Assembly: GCF_003666685.1 (NCBI RefSeq)
Contig: NZ_RCIZ01000005.1
Coordinates: 248,001 to 312,000 of the forward strand
Reading direction: 5' to 3'
Length of the DNA: 64,000 nt
Origin: Mesorhizobium sp. YM1C-6-2
GTDB taxonomy: Bacteria > Pseudomonadota > Alphaproteobacteria > Rhizobiales > Rhizobiaceae
The position numbers were made by a program, and so were the translations under genes. The number at the start of each line of letters is the position of its first letter. Within the stretch, counting starts at the first letter, position 1. The notes under the pieces were generated by a model that saw only the letters and a list, made by a program, of their open reading frames with translations, was not told the origin of the DNA and did no database searches. Positions 51,266 through 60,422 of the stretch are shown here, in pieces.

Positions 51266-51967
51266 TCACACATGCACGTCACCCTCTGCGACGTCGCCTT
51301 CGACCCGGCCCGCCGTGAAGGCGAGGACGAGAAGGGCAATGTTGAACGCCGCCACCGCGGTGACGACGAGCCATCCGGGTAGCAGCCCGAACGCGGCGTT
51401 GTTCACGGCCTCGCTGGCCGAATGCACGAGGCCTCCGGGCGCCGACCCGCTCTGCAGGCTCGGCGTCGATATCTTCAGCACCCAGGCAAACAGCAGGATC
51501 ATGAACATGAAGATGTAGTTGCGGCGCAGCCTGCGGGCGAAGGCCGTCCTGTGCGATATGAGAAACTTCGGCGTCCTGAGGCTTTCGCCGAGGATTGCCA
51601 GCCAGTTCGCGGAATGCTCTTCTCGGGGCGAGAACAATTGCGCGAAATAGTGCCGCTCCAGTTGCCGCACCCGTGCGCGGTAGACGTCGAAGAAGCGGTA
51701 GCGCCGGGCCTCTATCCAGAGCAGAAGCATGATCAGCAGCATGGCGAAGAGCAGCACGCCGTGATGGGCGCTTGACGTCGAAAGCGAGAGCGAGAGCATT
51801 GCGGCGACGACCGTGATCGCCCAGTTGGTGGTGCGGTCGATGCGGTCGCGCCAGCCCGCCATGCGGGCGATCTCGGCGCGATGGAAATGCGAGATCGTGG
51901 TCACGAACTCGGCGGGCGACAGCGGTCCCTGTCCCTGGCTCAACTGGCGTGGCAGCTCATTTTGCAT
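51266..51967 (-). CDS. DUF2270 integral membrane protein
   Basis: This 233-aa protein has a soluble N-terminus (EFVTTISHFHRAEIARM), two close membrane segments (about 50-85), a cytoplasmic loop with YRFFDVYRARVRQLERHYF, and two further segments near the C-terminus. It is a DUF2270-type predicted membrane family of unknown function. Its stop is 9 bp from that of the convergent SLC13 gene. Confidence 0.82.
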   Translation of the reverse strand: MQNELPRQLSQGQGPLSPAEFVTTISHFHRAEIARMAGWRDRIDRTTNWAITVVAAMLSLSLSTSSAHHGVLLFAMLLIMLLLWIEARRYRFFDVYRARVRQLERHYFAQLFSPREEHSANWLAILGESLRTPKFLISHRTAFARRLRRNYIFMFMILLFAWVLKISTPSLQSGSAPGGLVHSASEAVNNAAFGLLPGWLVVTAVAAFNIALLVLAFTAGRVEGDVAEGDVHV

Positions 51968-52068
51968 GACAGCCGGACACGGCCCGCCTTGATCGGGCCC
52001 TCCTCCACTCCGTCATTTAGCACACCGGGAAAACCAGTCGAGGCGCGAACATCGATGTGGCGGGCAGA

Positions 52069-52212
52069 TCAGTGAACCTCTTGCTCGCGCCTGAAGCGCG
52101 GCAGGCGCCAGGCCGGAAGCTCGCGATCCTTGCGCGACGGCCGCTCGGGGCGCGGTGGGATGCCCCAGTAATCCCGGTTGATCTCTTCGAACAGATAGTT
52201 GACCGGATGCAT
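52069..52212 (-). CDS. 47-aa small protein divergent from lacI-type gene
   Basis: This short frame (MHPVNYLFEEINRDYWGI to the end REQEVH) starts with an ATG preceded by AAGGAG, the best ribosome-binding site in the area. It is charged (many Arg, Glu) and Pro-rich with no membrane segment. I do not recognise it. Three LacI-type operator sequences lie between it and the LacI-family gene, so it appears to be under that regulator. Confidence 0.6.
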   Translation of the reverse strand: MHPVNYLFEEINRDYWGIPPRPERPSRKDRELPAWRLPRFRREQEVH

Positions 52213-52225
52213 TGCATGCTCCTTC

Positions 52226-52322
52226 TTGAATCGATCCAATCGATATCCAGATTTCTGTCTTGGATCGATTCAAAATAATAGTGGAACACGCATCGAAGTC
52301 AAGCATATTTGAACCGATCCAA
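52226..52322. promoter_or_regulatory. three LacI-family operator copies
   Basis: Three 14-bp near-palindromes share the form TTGRATCGATYCAA: TTGAATCGATCCAA at 52226-52239, TTGGATCGATTCAA (its exact reverse complement) at 52260-52273, and TTGAACCGATCCAA at 52309-52322. They lie between the divergent 47-aa ORF and the LacI-family gene. Centre spacings of 34 and 49 bp would allow cooperative or looped binding. Confidence 0.82.
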
Positions 52323-52362
52323 GCCTGATGATATATGACTTTCGATAACCGGAGCATCGGGC

Positions 52363-53427
52363 GTGGACGCAAAACTCAGGCCGGTCAGGCTGGCGGATGT
52401 CGCGAAGGCGGCGGGCGTGTCGCACGGCACCGCCTCCAACGTCTTCTCGCGGCCGGAGATCGTGCGCGAGGAAGTGCGCGAACGGGTCAAGGCTGCCGCC
52501 GAAAAGCTGGGTTATGGCGGTCCCGATCCCAAGGGCCGGCTGCTGCGCGCCGGCAAGGTCAACGCCATCGGCGTCGCCACTGCCGAGCCGCTTTCCTATT
52601 TCTTCGACGACCCCTTTGCCCGCGTCGTCATGTCGGGCATCAGCGAGGCCTGCGACCGCACGGGTGCCGGTATCTCGCTGGTCTCGGCCGCCAATGACGA
52701 GCAGCTTGCCTGGAACATCCGCAGCGCGCTGGTCGACGGCTTCATCGTCTTCTGCCTCGAAGGCGGCTCCCGGCTGGTCGAACTCACCCGCGAGCGCGGC
52801 CTGCCTTTCGTGGCGCTCGACTTCGGCTTCGACGATGAGACGATCGCGGCCATCGGCGTCGACGACGCCGCCGGCGCGCGTCTTGCCGCGCGCCACCTCA
52901 CCGGCCTCGGCCACAAGCGTTTCGCCATCCTCTCGCTGGAGTTCGACGAGGGATCGCACGGTCCCGCTTCCGTAGAACGCGCCAAAGACGCCATCTACGC
53001 CGGCACCCGCGACCGTACGGCCGGTTATATCGAGGCAATCACCGAAGCCGGCATCGATCCCACCTCCGTGCCGATCTACGAGACGCTGAACGACGAGGCG
53101 ACCACCTCCGCCGGGCTGGAGCACTTCTTTGCCCTGGAGAACCCGCCGACAGCAATTCTGGCGATGTCCGACAAGGTCGCCCTCCATGCGCTCGACTGGC
53201 TCGCGGCGCGCGGCATATCGGTGCCCGGCGACGTCTCGGTCATCGGTTTCGACGGGGTGCCGGAAGGCGATATCTCGGAGCCGGCGCTTACAACCATCGC
53301 CCAGCCCATGGCCAGGATGGGCCGCAGCGCCGTCGAAATGATCTTGTCCTTCGACGGCGCGATCCGCCGCGAGACGCTGGACGTCGAGCTCCTCATCAGG
53401 AATTCGACGGCAGCGCCTCGGGGCTAA
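52363..53427 (+). CDS. LacI-family transcriptional regulator
   Basis: This 354-aa protein has an N-terminal LacI helix-turn-helix (residues about 5-50, VRLADVAKAAGVSHGTASNVF with the hinge helix EEVRERVKAAAEKLGY) and a periplasmic-binding-protein-like ligand domain (about 60-350). It starts with GTG, with GGAG nearby. It has no adjoining sugar transporter or catabolic genes, so the effector is unknown. Three operator copies upstream point to autoregulation and control of the divergent small ORF. Confidence 0.9.
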   Translation: MDAKLRPVRLADVAKAAGVSHGTASNVFSRPEIVREEVRERVKAAAEKLGYGGPDPKGRLLRAGKVNAIGVATAEPLSYFFDDPFARVVMSGISEACDRTGAGISLVSAANDEQLAWNIRSALVDGFIVFCLEGGSRLVELTRERGLPFVALDFGFDDETIAAIGVDDAAGARLAARHLTGLGHKRFAILSLEFDEGSHGPASVERAKDAIYAGTRDRTAGYIEAITEAGIDPTSVPIYETLNDEATTSAGLEHFFALENPPTAILAMSDKVALHALDWLAARGISVPGDVSVIGFDGVPEGDISEPALTTIAQPMARMGRSAVEMILSFDGAIRRETLDVELLIRNSTAAPRG

Positions 53428-53429
53428 CA

Positions 53430-53927
53430 TCAGGCAGCCTTCGTTCCCTCGTAAGCTTTTCTGAGCGGCTCTATCTCGAGCTTCACCATTTCGAGCATGG
53501 TTTCGGCCACGCGTTTGACGCGCGCCGAATCCTTGCCCTTCATCATGTCGAAGAGCTCAGCCGGGGCGATCTGCCAGGACACGCCGTATTTGTCCTTCAG
53601 CCAGCCGCAGGCCTCGTAGGAACCGCCCTCGCCCAGCGCATCCCACAGACGGTCGATCTCTGCCTGGTCGTCGCAATTGATCAGGAAGGACACCGCATGG
53701 TTGAACTGGTCCAGCGGGCCGGCCTCCATGGCCTGGAACTGGACGCCGCCGAGTGTGAACTCGACGATCTTCACCGAGCCGGGTGGTCCGCTCGGCGATT
53801 CGGCCTGCAGCGTCCAAATATTGTCGACGCTCGAATTCGGGATGAGCGAGACATAGAAGCGTACCGCTTCCTCGGCTTGCCTGGCATACCAGAGAAAGGG
53901 CATGACCTTCGATACCTTGGCAGGCAT
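53430..53927 (-). CDS. PhnB-like VOC-fold protein
   Basis: This 165-aa protein belongs to the 3-demethylubiquinone-methyltransferase-like/PhnB branch of the VOC superfamily: KVMPFLWYARQAEEAVRFYVSLIPNS at the start and DALGEGGSYEACGWLKDKYGVSWQIAP at the end are typical. The C-terminal tail (MLEMVKLEIEPLRKAYEGTK) is helical. Function is unassigned. It is on one strand with a second VOC gene 16 bp upstream. Confidence 0.88.
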   Translation of the reverse strand: MPAKVSKVMPFLWYARQAEEAVRFYVSLIPNSSVDNIWTLQAESPSGPPGSVKIVEFTLGGVQFQAMEAGPLDQFNHAVSFLINCDDQAEIDRLWDALGEGGSYEACGWLKDKYGVSWQIAPAELFDMMKGKDSARVKRVAETMLEMVKLEIEPLRKAYEGTKAA

Positions 53928-53942
53928 GGCTGTTCCTCCAGG

Positions 53943-54377
53943 TTAGGCCGCTGCTGGCTGATCGCCCCCCGACTGCGTGGCCGCCTCGACGTCCATCCAC
54001 ATCACTTCCCAGATGTGACCGTCCGGATCCTCGAAGCTGCGCCCGTACATGAAGCCGAAATCCTGCGTCGGCGTCGGGTCGAGCGAACCGCCGCCTGCCT
54101 TCGCCTTGCCCACCATGGCGTCGACGTCCTCGCGGCTGTCCGCCGAAAGCGCGATCAACACCTCGCTCGAGGTCCTGGCGTCAACGATCTTCTTGGGCGT
54201 GAACTCGGCGTATTTCGCGTGTGTCAGGAGCATCGCGTAGATGGTGTCCGAAAACACCATGCAGGACGCCGTATCGTCGCTGAATTGCGGGTTTTTCGTC
54301 GCTCCGATCGCCTCGTAGAACGCGGTGGCGCGCTTCAGGTCGGTGACCGGCAGGTTGACGAAAATCATCTTCGGCAT
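53943..54377 (-). CDS. VOC-family (glyoxalase/bleomycin-resistance-like) protein
   Basis: This 144-aa protein has PKMIFVNLPVTDLKRATAFYEAIG at the start and FGFMYGRSFEDPDGHIWEVMWMD at the end, the paired motifs of VOC metalloenzymes. ATG 54377 has AAGGAG upstream. It precedes the PhnB-like gene and the two probably share a transcript. Substrate unknown. Confidence 0.87.
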   Translation of the reverse strand: MPKMIFVNLPVTDLKRATAFYEAIGATKNPQFSDDTASCMVFSDTIYAMLLTHAKYAEFTPKKIVDARTSSEVLIALSADSREDVDAMVGKAKAGGGSLDPTPTQDFGFMYGRSFEDPDGHIWEVMWMDVEAATQSGGDQPAAA

Positions 54378-54567
54378 GTCTCTTCTCCTTTGTTCACCCA
54401 TATGACGATCTGGAACTCGGGGATTCGACATCCAGTCAAAAAATTTTACGCGCGTCCGGATCGGTGGCCGGACGGCCTCCGTTTTGATGGCTTTTGCTTG
54501 AATCGGCGGCCGCCCTTCACCATCTTCGCCTGGCAGGCGCACGACGCCGCACCACAGGAGAACCAGA

Positions 54568-55038
54568 GTGAACGCCCGCATTCTCGACGGCGAGATCATT
54601 GCATCCCGGCTCGACGACGTCAGTGTCTATGACGGCGTGCGTACGAGGCGTATCTTTGCGTTCCTCATCGATTACCTGATCGTGGCGCTGCTGCTCATCC
54701 CCTTTGCGATCCTGGTGTTTTTCCTCGGCCTTTTGACCTTCGGCCTCGGCTGGTCGCTTTTCGCGGTCCTCGGTCCGGCCGTCGCGCTCGTCTATGTCTG
54801 GAGCACGCTTGGCGGCCCCAACCAGGCCACCTCGGGCATGCGCATGATGGGCATCCGGCTCGACCGCCTCGACGGCAGGCCCGTCGACGGGCTGCTCGCC
54901 GTCGTGCATTCGGTGCTCTTCTGGGCAGGCAACGTCGTGCTGACGCCGCTCATCCTGCTCGTCTCGCTCTTCGCCGACCGCAAGCGGACGCTGCACGACC
55001 TGCTGCTCGGCACGGTCGTCACCCGCTCCGACCGCTGA
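54568..55038 (+). CDS. RDD-family membrane protein
   Basis: This 156-aa protein carries the RDD domain: [16 protein letters not shown] opens the first helix, [22 protein letters not shown] is the inter-helix loop and the C-terminus has [17 protein letters not shown]. About three to four helices. It starts with GTG and has GGAG nine bases upstream. Function unknown; possibly transport-related. Confidence 0.87.
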   Translation: MNARILDGEIIASRLDDVSVYDGVRTRRIFAFLIDYLIVALLLIPFAILVFFLGLLTFGLGWSLFAVLGPAVALVYVWSTLGGPNQATSGMRMMGIRLDRLDGRPVDGLLAVVHSVLFWAGNVVLTPLILLVSLFADRKRTLHDLLLGTVVTRSDR

Positions 55039-55159
55039 CGCACTCGCTCGATTGCCCTGGCCGCTTGACGGGAAAGGCCGGGCGTCGAATCATGTCGCGC
55101 ACAATCCAGTTGAATTTTTTGCGACAGGCTTCAAGGTAGAGCGATTCGCAAGGAGTAGA

Positions 55160-55930
55160 ATGTCCCGGCACGCGATGACGCACCATCCGACACAGTCGCC
55201 GCAGTTCTTCCTGACCGCGCCGTCGCCCTGCCCCTATGTCGACGGCCAGTTCGAGCGAAAAGTCTTCACTCACCTAGTCGGCGACAAGGCTCCGGAGATG
55301 AACGATCTCCTGACCCAGGGCGGCTTCCGCCGCTCGCAGAACATCGCATACCGTCCGGCCTGCGAGAGTTGCCGCGCCTGCATCTCGGTGCGCATCCTCG
55401 CCGACGAGTTCAAGGCCACCAGGAACATGCGCCGCGTCATCCAGCACAATGCCGACCTGATCGGCGAGATGCACGACGCCGAGCCGTCCACCGAGCAATA
55501 CTCCCTCTTCCGCACCTATCTCGACGCGCGGCACCGCAAGGGCGGCATGTCCGACATGACCGTGCTCGACTACGCCATGATGGTCGAGGACACCCATGTC
55601 GACACCAAGGTCATCGAGTATCGCCGGCGCGGCCCGGACACCTTCATCACCGGCCGGGGCGTCGGCGAACTGATCGCGGTGGCGCTCACCGACAAGATGG
55701 CCGACGGCCTGTCGATGGTCTATTCCTACTTCAATCCCGAGTTCGCCGACCGCTCGCTCGGCACCTTCATGATCCTCGACCACATCGCGCGCGCCCGCGC
55801 CGCCGGCCTGCCCCATGTCTATCTCGGCTACTGGGTCAACGGCTCGCGCAAGATGGACTATAAGGTGCGCTTCCTGCCACAGGAGCATCTCGGCCCGAAG
55901 GGCTGGGAACGCTTCGACGGACACCCCTGA
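55160..55930 (+). CDS. bpt: aspartate/glutamate leucyltransferase Bpt
   Basis: This 256-aa protein is the bacterial leucyl-tRNA-protein transferase of the ATE1-like family, which adds Leu to N-terminal Asp or Glu and feeds the N-degron pathway. Recognisable are [41 protein letters not shown] and the C-terminal [14 protein letters not shown] motif. ATG 55160 has AAGGAG just upstream; ATG 55175 is possible. Confidence 0.93.
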   Translation: MSRHAMTHHPTQSPQFFLTAPSPCPYVDGQFERKVFTHLVGDKAPEMNDLLTQGGFRRSQNIAYRPACESCRACISVRILADEFKATRNMRRVIQHNADLIGEMHDAEPSTEQYSLFRTYLDARHRKGGMSDMTVLDYAMMVEDTHVDTKVIEYRRRGPDTFITGRGVGELIAVALTDKMADGLSMVYSYFNPEFADRSLGTFMILDHIARARAAGLPHVYLGYWVNGSRKMDYKVRFLPQEHLGPKGWERFDGHP

Positions 55931-55986
55931 CCCTCGGGCAGACCCGACGACCAGCCGGCCCGTAATGCTACGCCGCCGCTATACCG

Positions 55987-56049
55987 CAGCATTTTGCCCG
56001 TGAGGCCGACCTGGCCTCGCGTCGCTAAATGCTGAGGAACCAAAATGCT
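55987..56049 (+). promoter_or_regulatory. mutually exclusive hairpin leader of the DMT permease gene
   Basis: CAGCATTT (55987-55994) can pair with AAATGCTG (56027-56034), enclosing a second stem GAGGCC/GGCCTC. The same left arm, extended as AGCATTTTG (55988-55996), pairs exactly with CAAAATGCT (56041-56049). Only one pairing can form at once, as in attenuators or riboswitch expression platforms. It lies directly before the permease start at 56065. Function inferred from structure only. Confidence 0.5.
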
Positions 56050-56064
56050 CTGCGACGGTGCGAG

Positions 56065-56964
56065 ATGCCAGCAACCAACACCAATCATGCCAAAGGCCTG
56101 CTTATCACCGGCATAGGCGGCCTCGCGCTCACCATCGACATCCCGCTGCTGAAACTGTCCGGCGGCGAGGCCTGGTCGGTGCTGTTGATGCGCACCGGCA
56201 CGACCTTCCTCTCCGCCCTCGTCATCTGGGCGATCTGGCGGCTGATCACACCGTCGGCGCCGAAGCTGGTCCCCGGCCGCAAAGGCCTGATCGTCGCCGG
56301 CCTCTACGGCCTCGGCTCGATCTTCTTCATCACGGCGGTCTACAACACGACGACCGCGAACCTCGTCTTCATCCTCGCCTTCAACACCATGTTCGCGGCG
56401 CTGCTGTCATGGATCTTCCTCGGCGAGCGGCCGCGCGGCGGCACCCTTCTCGCCATGGCCGCGATGATCCTCGGCATCCTCATCATCGTCTGGGACTCGG
56501 TCGGCACTGGCAACCTGTTCGGCGACCTGATGGCCGCCTGCGCGGCGCTCAGTCTTGCAGCGGCCATCACCATCTCGCGCGCCAGCAACGACGACATGGG
56601 ATTTACCGCGCTCGTCGGCGTCATCTTCCCCTTCGCCGTGGCGGCGTTCATGGTCGGCGGCACCGGTTTCCGCGTCGACGAGCCCTGGTGGCTCCTCTTC
56701 AACGGCGCGGTGATCATGCCGCTGTCGTTCTTCTGCCTCGCCCAGGGGCCGCGCTACATCTCCGGCCCCGAGGTCGCGATGTTCTATCTGCTGGAGACGG
56801 TGCTCGCGCCTGTCTGGATGTGGCTGATCTTCCACGAGACGCCTTCGCGCGCCAGCCTGACCGGCGGCATCATCCTCATCACGGCGCTCGTTGCACATTC
56901 CATCTGGCAACTGGCCGAGGGACGCAAGCGCCGCGCCGCGCTGGCAGTCAGATATCCGGCGTAG
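56065..56964 (+). CDS. DMT/EamA-family permease
   Basis: This 299-aa protein has ten predicted helices in two EamA repeats, including LLITGIGGLALTIDIPLLKL at the start. EamA members export amino acids, nucleobases or other metabolites; this one cannot be narrowed further. The ATG at 56065 gives a normal start; a frame from 56029 reads through part of the leader hairpin. Confidence 0.85.
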   Translation: MPATNTNHAKGLLITGIGGLALTIDIPLLKLSGGEAWSVLLMRTGTTFLSALVIWAIWRLITPSAPKLVPGRKGLIVAGLYGLGSIFFITAVYNTTTANLVFILAFNTMFAALLSWIFLGERPRGGTLLAMAAMILGILIIVWDSVGTGNLFGDLMAACAALSLAAAITISRASNDDMGFTALVGVIFPFAVAAFMVGGTGFRVDEPWWLLFNGAVIMPLSFFCLAQGPRYISGPEVAMFYLLETVLAPVWMWLIFHETPSRASLTGGIILITALVAHSIWQLAEGRKRRAALAVRYPA

Positions 56965-56965
56965 G

Positions 56966-57445
56966 CTATCTGCCCAGCACCAGCGCCCAGTATTTCCGCC
57001 CCTGCCCGTCTTCGGCCGACGCCAGCCCGTAATGGGCGAAGCGGGGGTCGAGCATGTTGCGGCGATGGCCTTGCGAATCCATCCACATCTGGAACAGCTT
57101 CTCGGTGCTCATCGCACCATGGGCGACGTTTTCGGCCGCCGCGCCCTCGACGCCGTTCTCCTTCATGCGAGTGGCGAAATCCTTGCGCCAGCCGGTGCGG
57201 TGGTTCATCGACGACGCGCTGGCCATGTAGCCCGCCTGCTGCGCCGCAGCCTTCTCCAGCCTCCTGTCGGGCGACAGCGGCGGCAGGCCGTGGTCGGTGC
57301 GGATCGAGGTCAGATACATCTCGCCGGAAGCCGACGCGCCAACGCCTGCGCCGCCCTTCACGCCCTGGCAGCCGGCAACGGCCAGTAGCCCCAGCAGCAC
57401 AAATATCGCGGCCGGCCGGTATGGCCGTGTGGTGTCGTTGGTCAT
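56966..57445 (-). CDS. CAP-domain (SCP-like) lipoprotein
   Basis: This 159-aa protein has a lipoprotein signal ending LLAVAGC and a CAP domain: SIRTDHGLPPLSPDRRLEKAA, MNHRTGWRKDF, AAAENVAHG and HRRNMLDPRFAHYGLA contain the usual His and Glu residues. It ends 1 bp from the DMT permease stop. CAP proteins in bacteria are surface or periplasmic with unclear roles. Confidence 0.9.
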   Translation of the reverse strand: MTNDTTRPYRPAAIFVLLGLLAVAGCQGVKGGAGVGASASGEMYLTSIRTDHGLPPLSPDRRLEKAAAQQAGYMASASSMNHRTGWRKDFATRMKENGVEGAAAENVAHGAMSTEKLFQMWMDSQGHRRNMLDPRFAHYGLASAEDGQGRKYWALVLGR

Positions 57446-57468
57446 GCGTTACCCGAGACGTGGAAACC

Positions 57469-58692
57469 CTACGTCTTCAATCCGATTGTGGCTTTTGCCG
57501 GGCCGGCTTCGCCTTCAGGCGCGGCTTCCACGACGGCCGGCAGTTCGGCGATCGGCTCGGGGGCCGCTTCGACCGCCAGTTCCGCCTCGCGCAGCCACTC
57601 GCGCCAGATCGACACCAGCAGCGCCATCAGCACCGGGCCGATGAACAGCCCGAGCAGGCCCATCGTCTTCACGCCACCGATCAGCCCGAAGAAGGTCGGC
57701 AGGAAAGGCAGCTTGATCGGCCCGCCGACGAGTTTCGGCCGCAGCGTCTTGTCGACGATGAAAAGCTCGATGGAGCCCCACAGGAAAAGCGCAACGCCGG
57801 CGAATGGCGAACCGCTGGCGACCAGGTAGATCGACACCAGCGTGAAGGAAAGCGGCGCGCCGCCGGGGATCAGCGCCATCAGGCCGGTGAGCGCACCGAG
57901 CGTGACCGGCGACGGCACCCCGGCGATCCAGTAGGCGATGCCAAGCACCACGCCCTCGCCGATCGCAATCAGCGTCATGCCGGTGACGGTCGAGCTGATC
58001 GTCGCCGGCACCACGCGCGAGATGCGCTCCCAACGCATCGGCAGGATGCGTTCGCCGAGCCGGTCCACCTGCGCGGCGAACCGCTCACCGTCGCGATAGG
58101 TGAAGAACAGCGCGATCAGCATGAAAAGCAGGGTGAGCAGCAGGCTGAAGGCGCTGCCGCCCGCCGCCACCACGCCGCGGTAGATACTGCCTATGTTGGC
58201 GCCGCTGACGAGCTGGATGATCTCGCCGATGCCGCCGGGATGGGCCAGATGCCTCGTCCACTGCTGGTCGAGCCACTCGCCGACGATCGGCAGTTGGGCG
58301 ATCCATCCGGGCGTCGGTGCGCCGAGGCGGTTGGTTTCCAGAGCCCAGCCGACCCATTCCCGTATTTCGGTGATCGCGTAGCTGCCGGCCAGCGTGATCG
58401 GCACGATGAGAAAGGCCAGGATCAGCAGCAGCGCGATGCTGGCGGCGATCGTCCGGCTGCCGCCGACCGCGTCCAGCAGCTTGCGGTAGAGCGGCCAGCT
58501 CGCGAAGGCGATGACCAGCGCGGCAAGGACGGGAACGATGAAGCCGTGGAAGAAATAGACGCCGGCCAGTATCACCAGCAGCAGCAGCCAGCGCGCTGCC
58601 GAAAGCGGGGCGATCACCGCCGCCCGCGTCGGCGCAGCCGCGCCGAAGAGCGGCCGTTCCCGCTCGACTGCCCTGATCCTAGGTTCCTTCAA
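57469..58692 (-). CDS. AI-2E-family transporter
   Basis: This 407-aa membrane protein has about seven to eight helices and the family's IPGGAPLSFTLVSIYLVASG and LFIVDKTLRPKLVGGP regions. Members include Na+/H+ antiporters and quorum-signal exporters, so the name does not prove an AI-2 role. The N-terminus is basic and cytoplasmic. It lies 23 bp upstream of the CAP lipoprotein gene. Confidence 0.88.
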   Translation of the reverse strand: MKEPRIRAVERERPLFGAAAPTRAAVIAPLSAARWLLLLVILAGVYFFHGFIVPVLAALVIAFASWPLYRKLLDAVGGSRTIAASIALLLILAFLIVPITLAGSYAITEIREWVGWALETNRLGAPTPGWIAQLPIVGEWLDQQWTRHLAHPGGIGEIIQLVSGANIGSIYRGVVAAGGSAFSLLLTLLFMLIALFFTYRDGERFAAQVDRLGERILPMRWERISRVVPATISSTVTGMTLIAIGEGVVLGIAYWIAGVPSPVTLGALTGLMALIPGGAPLSFTLVSIYLVASGSPFAGVALFLWGSIELFIVDKTLRPKLVGGPIKLPFLPTFFGLIGGVKTMGLLGLFIGPVLMALLVSIWREWLREAELAVEAAPEPIAELPAVVEAAPEGEAGPAKATIGLKT

Positions 58693-58780
58693 CGGCGCTT
58701 TTCCCAGCTTAACCTGTCACATAGTGCATAAAGACCGCGACAGGCAAATGGCGGGAGATGGCGCCCTCGATCAAACTCGC

Positions 58781-59836
58781 CTACTGCGACGCGACCAGCG
58801 CCTGTCCGCCGACCCAGCGGCGCCATTGCGCTTCGGTACCGTTGAACACGTTGAGGTCGATCTTGCCCTTCACGCCCTGCGACAAGCCCGATCCGGAATA
58901 TTGCCAGAACACGAAGTCGCGGCCCGGATAGACCTTCGAGGGATGCTCGGCCACGGCGCGCAGCCAGAACGGGTAGTTCTTGAAATGGCCGCGCAGATTG
59001 TCGGCGTAGAAGTCGGGGGCGGTGTAGATGACCGGCCGCTGGCCGTAATGCGCCTCCAGCCGGTCCATGAAGACCTGCATCTTCTCGCGCCGCTTCTCGG
59101 GCAAGAGCCTGCGCTTGCAGCTCGACTGGCCGTTGTATTCCACGTCGATGACGGGCGGCAGCGCGCCCTCGACCTTGGGCACGTTGCGGATGAACCAGTC
59201 GGCCTGCTCGCTCGCCACCCGGCACCAGTAGAAGAAATGATAGGCGCCGCGCTTCAGGCCGGCCTGATGCGCCTCGCGCCAGTTCTTCTTGAACATGGGG
59301 TCGAGATGGTCGCCGCCGTCGGTCGCCTTGATGTAGACGAAATTGGCGCCCTGGGTGCGCAGCGTCGGCCAGTCGATGTCGCCCTGCCAGCGGGAGACGT
59401 CGACGCCGTGCACGGCATAGTTCTTGGGCGACAGCTTGCCGAAATTGATCGGCTTGGCGTCGCGGAAACGGTGCCGATGGATGGGTCCAACGGCCGCCTT
59501 GGCGACTTTCGACTTTTCCGGGACAACGAGCGCCACACGCTCCATGGCCTCGACCGCGCTCGGCTCGTCGTCGCCGACCAGCGCGCTCGGCACCACCGGC
59601 GGCATGCCGGCATCGGCGAGAGTGGTCATCTCCTCGTTGATGCTGACGATTTCGGCCTGTGCCGTGGCCGCGGCCGCGGAGACGGGCGCGTTCGGCCGCG
59701 GGATGGAACTCGTGGTTTCCGTGGAGGGTTTCAGCCTGTCGAGACCGAGCGCGTCGATGCCCTTGCTGCTGGCCGTACAACCGGCGAGGCCGATCGCGGA
59801 CATTCCCAGGCATGCCAGGAGAAGAAACGAACGCAT
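58781..59836 (-). CDS. glycoside hydrolase family 25 lipoprotein (lysozyme-like)
   Basis: This 351-aa protein has a lipoprotein signal (LLLACLGMSAIGLAGC), a low-complexity linker, and a GH25 muramidase domain (about 130-345). GVDVSRWQGDIDW and PVIDVEYNG carry the catalytic Asp/Glu; FVFWQYSGSG is the late strand. It is likely to cut peptidoglycan glycan strands at the cell envelope. Confidence 0.9.
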   Translation of the reverse strand: MRSFLLLACLGMSAIGLAGCTASSKGIDALGLDRLKPSTETTSSIPRPNAPVSAAAATAQAEIVSINEEMTTLADAGMPPVVPSALVGDDEPSAVEAMERVALVVPEKSKVAKAAVGPIHRHRFRDAKPINFGKLSPKNYAVHGVDVSRWQGDIDWPTLRTQGANFVYIKATDGGDHLDPMFKKNWREAHQAGLKRGAYHFFYWCRVASEQADWFIRNVPKVEGALPPVIDVEYNGQSSCKRRLLPEKRREKMQVFMDRLEAHYGQRPVIYTAPDFYADNLRGHFKNYPFWLRAVAEHPSKVYPGRDFVFWQYSGSGLSQGVKGKIDLNVFNGTEAQWRRWVGGQALVASQ

Positions 59837-60067
59837 GTTGCCCCGTACGCGTTACAAACCGAAGGCAGGTCGGCACGTGCAGACCCGAAGACTCAAGTCG
59901 CTAGCGGGGAAATACCAACAAAGTTTGAATCAAATCCTTAACGGGACGGCCGGCGACGACGAATCGCTGGCGGTTTGGGTTAAGACGACGTCAAAAATCC
60001 GGAAAAAATGCAGCGGGGGCGCCTGGAGGCAGGCGCCCGGGGTCGGCTCAGTGCGAGCGGACGGAGG

Positions 60068-60265
60068 TCAATAGCACAGATGACGTGCCTGACAGGAGGC
60101 GATGACATGGGCCGGCGGTACCAGGCCTTTTTCGATCGCGACGATGCGATGCCGTTCGAGCATGCCGCGCAATTCCTCGGGACGCACGCTGTCGCGCGCC
60201 ATCACCAACTTCACCATCGGATCGTCCAGCAGTTCGTCTAGTACGGTAGTCGTGCCCTCGGTCAT
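60068..60265 (-). CDS. small conserved-looking protein (65 aa)
   Basis: This small protein (MTEGTTTVLDELLDDPMV to ASCQARHLCY) is preceded by a good GGAGG site in CGAGGAGGCGAAAG. It is helical and acidic at the start, basic later, with two Cys near the end. I do not recognise a family. It lies alone between the GH25 and secDF genes. Confidence 0.65.
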   Translation of the reverse strand: MTEGTTTVLDELLDDPMVKLVMARDSVRPEELRGMLERHRIVAIEKGLVPPAHVIASCQARHLCY

Positions 60266-60380
60266 CTTTCGCCTCCTCGAAAGCGCCCCGCTCACCATAG
60301 ATAGGAAGGTAAACGTGGCTCGCCAATGATCGTTAGGCGGCAATGTTGTGACTTTTTTCGTACCGCCGGATTCCAGTCAC

Positions 60381-60412
60381 GCCGGAGCCGCCGCAGGGAT
60401 GGCGGCTCCGGC
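60381..60412 (-). terminator. 12-bp perfect hairpin after secDF
   Basis: GCCGGAGCCGCC (60381-60392) pairs exactly with GGCGGCTCCGGC (60401-60412) around an 8-nt loop, 11 bp past the secDF stop. No strong T-run follows on the minus strand. Confidence 0.7.
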
Positions 60413-60422
60413 AAGGGCGGCG

